Assembly (NCBI GenBank): GCA_964519365.1
Contig: CAZFHP010000009.1
Span: 1 to 39,996 of the forward strand
Source of the DNA: CAZFHP01 sp964519365
GTDB lineage: Bacteria; Babelota; Babeliae; Babelales; RVW-14
Direction of reading: 5' to 3'
Length of the DNA: 39,996 bases
A program made the translations under genes and the position numbers. This document shows, piece by piece, positions 34,354 to 39,996 of this stretch; position 1 is the stretch's first letter, and every line of letters starts with the position of its first letter. Below the pieces are notes generated by a model that saw only the letters and a program-made list of their open reading frames with translations, was not told the origin of the DNA and did not search any database.

Positions 34354-35259
34354 TTACTGACGAAAATCTATCGTAAACTTTTTCCCCCATAAACATTTGT
34401 CAAACTTAAACTGCCGAGCAACACGACTAATGCTTAAATCGTAAATCAAAACATTTGAACGTTTTACAAACTCAAACTCCTGCACAAGGCCCTGTCTGTT
34501 TATAAAAAAGCTTACCGTACACTCTGTTCCTTTTGATATACCTATTGGTGGTCTCCATAGGCGTAATACTTCTACTTGAATATAGCGCTGTAATTTTTTT
34601 AATCGTGGGTCTGAAGGCTCGTAGAGCGCAAATTCCAGAAGTTCTTCTTCTTGCTTCTCAAAAGTTTTTCCCGCTTGATCCTGAGTAGCCCGCTCATCCT
34701 GAGTAGCCTTCTTAGGCGTATCGAAGGGTTCTTCTGGTTCTTTTTTCTTTTCGACTTTTTTTGGTTTTTCTTTTGCTTTCTTGTTTTTGCGTTTTTTTAT
34801 TTTTTTCTTCTCCCCGTTCGCCCTGAGGGCTCGCGAAGCGGGCGTCTCGAAGGGCTTCTTTTTCGACTCAGGCTTTTTCTTCTTGGGAGTACTCTTTTTG
34901 AGAGCTCGCTTTTTCTTGTCTTTTTTCTTCTTCTTAGCTTTTTGTTTTTCTTCTTTTGCCGCTTTTGCACGTTTTTTCTTTTCTTCTTCTCTCTTGCGCT
35001 TTAGCGCACGGGCCCTTGCGCGCGCCTGTACACGTTCTTTTCGTGACGCAATAGTACGTTTTTTATCGCCAACAAACGGGACGGGCTTGTTGATCGGCTT
35101 AAAAAGTGCGTGTGCTGGCTTTTGCGAATGCACACCCCAGACAATAAATTTTTTATGAATCGTATGATCATCCGTCAGAATAATAAATACGATGCTCGCA
35201 ATAATATGCACAATAAAAGAAAAGATCAAACACTTTTGAAATACAGATTTTTTTTTCAT
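34354..35259 (-). CDS. tolA: TolA/TonB-type energy transducer
   Basis: 301 residues. One N-terminal membrane segment (CLIFSFIVHIIASIVFIIL) anchors it in the inner membrane. Residues about 60-200 are a Lys/Glu/Ala-rich helix, the periplasmic spanning domain of TolA. The C-terminal 80 residues form the binding domain: VEVLRLWRPPIGISKGTEC, CTVSFFINRQGLVQEFEF, ending RQFKFDKCLWGKKFTIDFRQ, as in TonB/TolA C domains. It pulls on outer-membrane partners using force from TolQR. Two palindromic repeat elements are read in frame within the linker. It is 9 bases after tolR with no evident ribosome site. Confidence 0.88.
   Translation of the reverse strand: MKKKSVFQKCLIFSFIVHIIASIVFIILTDDHTIHKKFIVWGVHSQKPAHALFKPINKPVPFVGDKKRTIASRKERVQARARARALKRKREEEKKKRAKAAKEEKQKAKKKKKDKKKRALKKSTPKKKKPESKKKPFETPASRALRANGEKKKIKKRKNKKAKEKPKKVEKKKEPEEPFDTPKKATQDERATQDQAGKTFEKQEEELLEFALYEPSDPRLKKLQRYIQVEVLRLWRPPIGISKGTECTVSFFINRQGLVQEFEFVKRSNVLIYDLSISRVARQFKFDKCLWGKKFTIDFRQ
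34681..34731 (-). repeat. In-frame palindromic repeat element in the tolA linker (copy 1)
   Basis: On the coding strand it reads CCTTCGATACGCCTAAGAAG, then CTACTCAGGATGAGCGG and a second partial CTACTCAGGAT. This is the pattern of small dispersed elements (CTTCGA...CTCAGGATGAGCGG) known from many bacteria. It encodes PFDTPKKATQDERATQDQ. Confidence 0.7.
34812..34857 (-). repeat. In-frame palindromic repeat element in the tolA linker (copy 2)
   Basis: The coding strand reads CCCTTCGAGACGCCCGCTTC, then GCGAGCCCTCAGGGCGAACG. It shares the CCCTTCGA-ACGCC core with copy 1 and encodes PFETPASRALRANGE, matching PFDTP of copy 1. Confidence 0.7.
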
Positions 35260-35268
35260 AGCTATTTT

Positions 35269-35718
35269 TTATGCAGCCCGTTTTGCTTGAACTTTTTTCG
35301 CGTGCGCTTGTACTTTAGTTGGTTGTGTTGACATGGCAACATATTTAACACCAGCGTGTTTAAGATTATCAACAATCGCAATCACGTCCCCATACGAAAC
35401 GGTCTCGTCAGCCCGAACATACACAGGAGCATCAGGTTTTTCTCGCATCGACTTTTGAACCGAACCCACAAGCTCTTCTTTGCGTACGGGATAACTGTTA
35501 AAATAAATTTCGCCTTTTTTATTCAGCGTTACAACAAACTCTTGTTCGTTGCCGACTTCTTTGCTTTGCCCCTGAGGTAAGTCGACTTTTATCCCGTTTT
35601 GGACCATAGGTGCTGTGACAATAAAAATAATCAAGAGCGTCAGTGCCGTATCTATTAACGGTGTCAGCGAGATTTCTGGGAGCAAAAAGCGTCTTCGTTT
35701 TTTTCTTTTTTTGATCAT
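35269..35718 (-). CDS. tolR: TolR/ExbD-family proton-channel protein
   Basis: 149 residues. A basic start (MIKKRKKRRRFLLPEI) is followed by the single membrane helix SLTPLIDTALTLLIIFIVTA with the essential proton-carrying Asp (in PLIDTALTLL). The periplasmic part has VDLPQGQSKEVGNEQEFVV, usual for ExbD/TolR. Together with TolQ it uses the proton gradient to drive TolA. It starts 22 bases after the tolQ stop with AGGAT upstream. It lies between tolQ and tolA, which makes TolR more likely than ExbD. Confidence 0.93.
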   Translation of the reverse strand: MIKKRKKRRRFLLPEISLTPLIDTALTLLIIFIVTAPMVQNGIKVDLPQGQSKEVGNEQEFVVTLNKKGEIYFNSYPVRKEELVGSVQKSMREKPDAPVYVRADETVSYGDVIAIVDNLKHAGVKYVAMSTQPTKVQAHAKKVQAKRAA

Positions 35719-35740
35719 ACGAATATCCTATTTACAAACT

Positions 35741-36448
35741 CTATTTCACAAACGTTTGTTTGACCATAATAAAAAATAGATCATCAAGATCGTTCAGCTG
35801 CCCTTCAAGCTTTCTAAGCTCGTTAGAAAAATAGTGAAAAGCTATAACCGCTGGGATAGCAACCACAAGTCCTGCGAGTGTCGTTAATAATGCGGCAGCA
35901 ATACCGGGTGCTATAATTGCAATATCAGCTGTTTTCTCCTGGCTTATGCTAATAAACGCGTTTATCAAACCCCATATCGTCCCGAACAACCCAGCCAACG
36001 GCGCAACTGCAGCACTTGTGCCAAGAACGGGAAGATAACTTTCTTCACGCATAAGCAAGCTATCGATATCTTGCTGCGTTAATAATTGCAACTGCTCTAC
36101 TTCATCGCCTGAAAGCGTTGGCGCTTGAGTGCCAGAGATATTTGCTTTTTTTGTGTCGATTAAAAATTTAAGCTTTTCTAAGCTTTGTATCAAATACATA
36201 CCCCCGATGCTATCACGAAACTCTTTGCTCACAAGAGCAAGATCACTAAACTTTGTGCTTTTTTGCGCTTGTTTTAACAGTAAACGCATGCGACGCTTTT
36301 GTTTTCTAAATTCACGCAACTTAAAAATTATAATAGCCAAGCAGGTGACAGATAACAAAAACAAGCCCAGTAAGACAATATACTTACTAATCCAATCAGA
36401 GATATTAACGAGCTGCCAAACAGCTGACTTATCAAGAAAATCGAACAT
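35741..36448 (-). CDS. tolQ: TolQ/ExbB-family proton-channel protein
   Basis: About 235 residues from the ATG at 36448 (GAGGG 7 bases upstream). The frame is open to 36634, but that extension encodes a Cys/Phe-rich stretch without a site. Three membrane helices are visible: YIVLLGLFLLSVTCLAIIIF, then VAPLAGLFGTIWGLINAF and IAAALLTTLAGLVVAIPAVI, the conserved family helices. TolQ with TolR forms the motor that energises TolA for outer-membrane constriction and lipid handling. It is the first gene of tolQ-tolR-tolA-tolB. Confidence 0.93.
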   Translation of the reverse strand: MFDFLDKSAVWQLVNISDWISKYIVLLGLFLLSVTCLAIIIFKLREFRKQKRRMRLLLKQAQKSTKFSDLALVSKEFRDSIGGMYLIQSLEKLKFLIDTKKANISGTQAPTLSGDEVEQLQLLTQQDIDSLLMREESYLPVLGTSAAVAPLAGLFGTIWGLINAFISISQEKTADIAIIAPGIAAALLTTLAGLVVAIPAVIAFHYFSNELRKLEGQLNDLDDLFFIMVKQTFVK

Positions 36449-36494
36449 AAACATTCCCTCTTTCTTTGTACATATGAAAATACAGTTTCGTTTG

Positions 36495-36500
36495 ATTATA
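36495..36500 (-). promoter_or_regulatory. Candidate -10 box for the tol operon
   Basis: A perfect TATAAT on the minus strand, about 45 bases upstream of the tolQ start. No good -35 exists at the right distance (TTTATT at best), so an activator may be needed. Confidence 0.35.
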
Positions 36501-36891
36501 AAGAAAAAGCAGGCGCAAATAAATATTTTATGACAAATAAAGCAAAACAAGGGCAAACAATACCAACGCCTGACAAAAAATACCCAATTTAAATTCTGTA
36601 AAATACCATATGCTATGCAAGTAAAATACAACACTTAATGTTCGATTTTACAACCCTTGATGAAAAAACTTGCAAAAAGTATTTAATAACCACTATACGG
36701 CGGTAACGCTTGAACCTCATACACAAATTCCGATTAACTTAACGTAGCACCACATTCAAGAACATACTCGTACAAAATACACGGAATGCTATGAATAACC
36801 CCAGGCAAGTTGCATAACAGTTGACGATACGCCCTATTTATATGTTAACGTAAAATATATTCACAATTATTTTTTTAAAGGGAGTCGTCTT
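36501..36891. other. Intergenic region between divergent tolQ and the 907-residue gene
   Basis: No ORF with a ribosome site and no repeat were found. A weak rightward promoter is possible: TTGACG at 36821-36826 with GTTAAC 17 bases on. The region mainly separates two divergent units. Confidence 0.4.
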
Positions 36892-39615
36892 ATGAACTAT
36901 TACGCATGTTTTTTCGCAAGTTTTATGCTGTTCAACACATGTCTTTCTCAGACACAAACGTTACAGGAACAAGAGCTACACGATAAAATCAAAACATTTG
37001 ATAACTACCTTAATCAAGCAACGTATGGAGAAGAACAATTTGAAAAGCGCATTGATATTTACAAAAAAATATTACTGCTTATCGAAGATGGGATTGGACA
37101 TCAAGAACGAGAGCTTTTTGTAAAAACGTTACATGGTTTATTTGAAACACGCACAACACATAACCAAGCTCGCCTATTACTTTTAAGAAATTTATTGCAC
37201 CAAACACTTCGTATAGCTGAGCTTAAATCATGGCAACAAAATATTACGCACTGGATCAAAGCGATAAACACAAATCTTGAAGCCTTTGCTTTACGCTCTG
37301 GCGATATTATCGCACTCAAAGACAGCCGTGTTGGCAACTATATGTCTGTTATCAAACCAAACAAAACAAAAAACGTGAAGCTTGTTTTAGACACACGACT
37401 GGACAAAAAATTAGACGGTGTTCTTGATGGGTCACACTTGTTTGTTATTCACACAGACAAAGATAAACGTGTATTATATTATGGCGATAGCATTACACTT
37501 ACCCCCCTTTATGCCCAACAAAAAACACATGCCCATGCGCTTAAACCAACCAGCAAGCTTGCAGCACTCACAACAGTACGCAGGGGAAGAACGTTTCACG
37601 AGCTTGGGATAACACATATTGAAAGTAATAAGACGGGGTTTAAACTCGAAGGCATGTGTAATTCTACAAAAAACACACCGGTTTTACCAAGCGATACTAT
37701 TCGTATTACGCATACTCAAACTGATCAAGCAATTACAGTTAAATCATATGCACAAAAGAAACAGCTTGGGTTAAAAAAAATTACACGCTTTAAACGCGGC
37801 AAACGAATAACACTTGATGAGCAAGAAAATAAAAGCTCCTGTTTTTGCATAGAAAAAATTTCTGAGCAAAAACGGGCAGAACTTGAGAACCAACAGTTTA
37901 AGCAAGCACTTGCATGCGCACAAAACACAAAAAATCTCACACAAAAAATAAATTTCTATACCCAACTGTTTGATCTTTTAAATAAGCACATTAATCCACA
38001 ATATAGCGATATCGTTTTTAACAAGCTTCAAGCGCTTTTTTACGAACGGGATACAAAAAACATAGTCTTGCTCAAAAAGTTACGGGCTTTATATGCAAAG
38101 GCATCGTTAAACCAATACTTTGAAAGTAGGCAGCTTGAAATGGAAAACTTTGCTGGGCATATAAATAATGACCTTATGCCCCTGGGATTACGATATGGCG
38201 ATATTATCTCAATCACATCACAGTATCATACAAAGCGTGTGTTATGGGCGCATAATCAAAGTCGTTTTTCTCACGGGAACCATCTTGAAATTCTTGCCGG
38301 GCCAAACACAAAAGAGTACACACAAGACGGGCCACAACTGTTCAAGATAGAGCCTAACAAAGAAATCAAAACAAAAAAAATAGTCGAATACGGGGATTCT
38401 ATACGCCTTGTTGCGCTCTATGCAGGATCTGAAACAATCAATCATTCGTTAGGTAATGGGCAACGCTTGTGGGCTAACCCAAGTAGTTATGCAGGCAAAT
38501 CGTTTTACGAAATAGTTATAGGCCCAAACTCGTGCGCTCAGGCACAAAATGGACAAGAAGTCTTTTATTTCAAACGGCCAAACCTGGGCATAACCACAAA
38601 ACATAATCCTGTTTTGCCAAGCGATATTGTTGAAATCTGGAGCCGAGAGTATAACAGAAAAGTTTGGGTAAACAATAGTTCGCTCTCGTTTAAAAACGCT
38701 CATGAAATTTTTGTTGGTCCAAATGACGATAATTACTTAGGGATAAACAGAACACAAAACGGCCAACAGTTATTTAAGCTTAATAACGTTACACGTAAGA
38801 GTACTATCGCGATTGCTCATGCAAATTTTGCAACACACGTAAAAAGAATAAACACACATAAAGATTATGCTCAAAAAATCTCCCATGCGCATAAGCTTTT
38901 ATCATACATGAACAAGAACAAAGATCTTTCTGAAACAGCCAAAGAAGTATTTTTAGGAGCTATCAGAAGTCTTTTTGAAAAACGAGAACGCAAAACAGCA
39001 AACGAACTACGTGCTCTTATTGCTTTATTCAAGGCAACACAAAACGCTTCTTTTGAAAGCAGTCAAAAAAATCTGGCAAAAAATTGTGAAATTACACTGC
39101 ACTCAGAAGCTATTGGCAAAAAGCTTACAGATAAGCTCAAACTTGTTCCAAAACAAAAAACATATCGCGCAAAAATAAATGTCTTTCGCGAACTTGTACC
39201 ATTGGCAACACATGCCTATGCAAAACGCCATGCATTACTCTTTGTAAACGCACTTACTATGTTTACTCAAGAGCACAATAATATGAACGCGCACGAACTT
39301 GACATGCTCAAAATACTTTTAGATAAAAGCTTAGCACACGATTATACGTTCTTAACATTACCTGAAGAGAAAAAGCTTTTACATAACTTGCGTGACACGC
39401 GTAACGATTTAGTTTTTCAAACACAATTTAAGAAAGCTGAAGCTGAGCATGGGCTGAAGCAAATAGATGCGTATAAAGCTATTGGTAAACGCATGTCGCT
39501 CTTGTCAAAGCAACATAAGATTAAGCTTATTAAGTCGTTAAAAAATATATTGGGAGAAAAAGTTCAAGAAGCTCAAGCGGCTAAAATGGCGCTTCAAGCA
39601 ATAGTGGGCTCATAA
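36892..39615 (+). CDS. Large exported repeat protein (helical repeats alternating with beta modules)
   Basis: 907 residues. The ATG has GGGAG 7 bases upstream. The signal peptide is ACFFASFMLFNTCLSQ. Five units of a helical repeat of about 100 residues are visible, each with a core like RIDIYKKILLLI...LFETR: at about residues 25-130, 326-430, 641-740, 746-836 and a partial last one. Between units 1-2 and 2-3 lie beta-rich modules (about 134-322 and 432-636) with the shared string LRxGDII and blocks such as YGDSITLTPLYA and YGDSIRLVALYAG, and the first module keeps LPSDTIRI where the second has LPSDIVEI. The beta modules resemble trefoil-like lectin or MIR-type folds by pattern only. The family is not recognised; binding to a surface is a guess. 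Confidence 0.8.
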   Translation: MNYYACFFASFMLFNTCLSQTQTLQEQELHDKIKTFDNYLNQATYGEEQFEKRIDIYKKILLLIEDGIGHQERELFVKTLHGLFETRTTHNQARLLLLRNLLHQTLRIAELKSWQQNITHWIKAINTNLEAFALRSGDIIALKDSRVGNYMSVIKPNKTKNVKLVLDTRLDKKLDGVLDGSHLFVIHTDKDKRVLYYGDSITLTPLYAQQKTHAHALKPTSKLAALTTVRRGRTFHELGITHIESNKTGFKLEGMCNSTKNTPVLPSDTIRITHTQTDQAITVKSYAQKKQLGLKKITRFKRGKRITLDEQENKSSCFCIEKISEQKRAELENQQFKQALACAQNTKNLTQKINFYTQLFDLLNKHINPQYSDIVFNKLQALFYERDTKNIVLLKKLRALYAKASLNQYFESRQLEMENFAGHINNDLMPLGLRYGDIISITSQYHTKRVLWAHNQSRFSHGNHLEILAGPNTKEYTQDGPQLFKIEPNKEIKTKKIVEYGDSIRLVALYAGSETINHSLGNGQRLWANPSSYAGKSFYEIVIGPNSCAQAQNGQEVFYFKRPNLGITTKHNPVLPSDIVEIWSREYNRKVWVNNSSLSFKNAHEIFVGPNDDNYLGINRTQNGQQLFKLNNVTRKSTIAIAHANFATHVKRINTHKDYAQKISHAHKLLSYMNKNKDLSETAKEVFLGAIRSLFEKRERKTANELRALIALFKATQNASFESSQKNLAKNCEITLHSEAIGKKLTDKLKLVPKQKTYRAKINVFRELVPLATHAYAKRHALLFVNALTMFTQEHNNMNAHELDMLKILLDKSLAHDYTFLTLPEEKKLLHNLRDTRNDLVFQTQFKKAEAEHGLKQIDAYKAIGKRMSLLSKQHKIKLIKSLKNILGEKVQEAQAAKMALQAIVGS

Positions 39616-39633
39616 TTACGAGCCCACTATTGC
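39598..39633 (+). terminator. Hairpin across the stop codon of the 907-residue gene
   Basis: A perfect 14-base stem (GCAATAGTGGGCTC / GAGCCCACTATTGC) with an 8-base loop holds the TAA. It lacks a strong T tail, but its stability fits termination. Confidence 0.6.
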
Positions 39634-39670
39634 TCTAATATTAAAGCTTCTGTCAGATAAAATTAGCATA

Positions 39671-39781
39671 CAAGAAGATACATCCTTTTTTTACAAAAAT
39701 TCTTGGCTATACCAGGGGGTAGGATTGCGCCTACCCCCTGGTATAGCCAAGAATTTTTGTAAAAAAGGATGTATCTTTTTG
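39671..39781. repeat. Very long near-perfect hairpin between convergent genes
   Basis: Arms of about 50 bases (core 39677-39723 with 39730-39775) pair with one bulged T and few mismatches, closing on a 6-base loop (ATTGCG) flanked by GGGGGTAGG and CCTACCCCC. It stands alone in the 230-base gap between two convergent genes. It could be a two-way terminator or a palindromic mobile element. The rest of the gap shows nothing. Confidence 0.8.
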
Positions 39782-39845
39782 TCTGTCAATTTTAGATGCA
39801 CTTGAAACCTTAAATTTCTAGGTCATCTGAATTATCGAATTCGCG

Positions 39846-39996
39846 TTACTTAAAAAACAAGCGCTTTACCGTCTCGCCAAGACCGTCATCTTTTCGCTCA
39901 GGTTTTTGTTCATGCTTTTGCTTGTTTTTTTGTTCTGGCTGTTTTTCTTGCTTAACACGAGGGCTAAGAATAAGCATTTCGTCTTGAATATCCCAT
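39846..39996 (-). CDS. C-terminal end of a protein (5' part beyond the window)
   Basis: The last 49 codons of a leftward gene enter from the right edge and stop at TAA (39846-39848). The tail is rich in Gln, Lys and Glu (KQEKQPEQKNKQKHEQKPE) and ends GLGETVKRLFFK. A disordered charged linker with a short hydrophobic end is common in proteins that bind partners through the C-terminus. The family cannot be told from this part. Confidence 0.65.
   Translation of the reverse strand, partial: WDIQDEMLILSPRVKQEKQPEQKNKQKHEQKPERKDDGLGETVKRLFFK

Noticed and set aside
34651..35158. Forward Phe-rich ORFs opposite tolA
   Set aside because: They are the complement of the Lys-rich linker; poly-Lys codons read as Phe/Leu on the other strand.
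36449..36634. N-terminal extension of tolQ
   Set aside because: The extra 62 residues are Cys/Phe-rich, without a ribosome site; the ATG at 36448 has GAGGG and gives the normal length.
1..39996. CRISPR array, rRNA, transposase or prophage genes
   Set aside because: No regularly spaced direct repeats, rRNA stretches, transposase motifs or phage structural genes were seen; the repeats here are palindromic and dispersed.

Overview
The window looks like a chromosomal segment of an intracellular, protist-associated bacterium with a double membrane. It is AT-rich, with many genes for exported proteins of no recognised family, plus ankyrin, TPR and helical-repeat proteins. It also carries a Tol system, a MurC ligase and clostripain-like proteases. 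This mix fits Candidatus Dependentiae (TM6, Babela-like) best. That placement is inferred from gene content only; no rRNA is present to test it.

Layout, left to right. (1) 1-5.7 kb: a partial coiled-coil protein, a TPR protein, a glycine-zipper lipoprotein with its own terminator, an overlapping sufC-ruvX pair, an exported orphan and a lipoprotein fusing MEMO to AMMECR1. (2) 5.9-11.4 kb: a large exported protein, two small exported proteins (one with ankyrin repeats) next to an inverted repeat, and an outer-membrane beta-barrel. (3) 11.4-16.9 kb: a leftward run of aminotransferase, murC, a secreted polymorphic-toxin-like protein and a candidate immunity protein, followed by an orphan remnant of the toxin; then tRNA-Ala(GGC) beside palindromic repeats. 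(4) 16.9-27 kb: two C11 proteases, a 257-bp imperfect palindrome, a CCA-adding-type nucleotidyltransferase, a VOC protein, rpsT, rpmB, ftsH, an AAA/DUF4143-type ATPase and a MazF-type toxin-antitoxin pair with a palindromic operator. (5) 27-32.8 kb: an exported orphan behind a consensus promoter, decayed copies of the antitoxin and of part of the nucleotidyltransferase, and three exported paralogues with an ATP-grasp/TTL-like core. (6) 32.8-36.5 kb: tolQ-tolR-tolA-tolB. (7) 36.9-40 kb: a 907-residue exported repeat protein, a very long hairpin and the end of another gene.

Three themes stand out. The first is export: most unrecognised proteins have a Sec signal or lipobox, including enzyme folds normally found in the cytosol (ATP-grasp-like, MEMO/AMMECR1). 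The second is conflict: a toxin/immunity pair with an orphan cassette, and a mazEF-type pair with a decayed duplicate. The third is small palindromic repeats in and between genes, two of them translated inside the TolA linker.

Many genes use GTG or TTG starts behind clear AAAGG/GGAG ribosome sites. I moved several starts inward where the Shine-Dalgarno and a signal peptide agreed. Function calls rest on motif recognition by eye; no database search was run.
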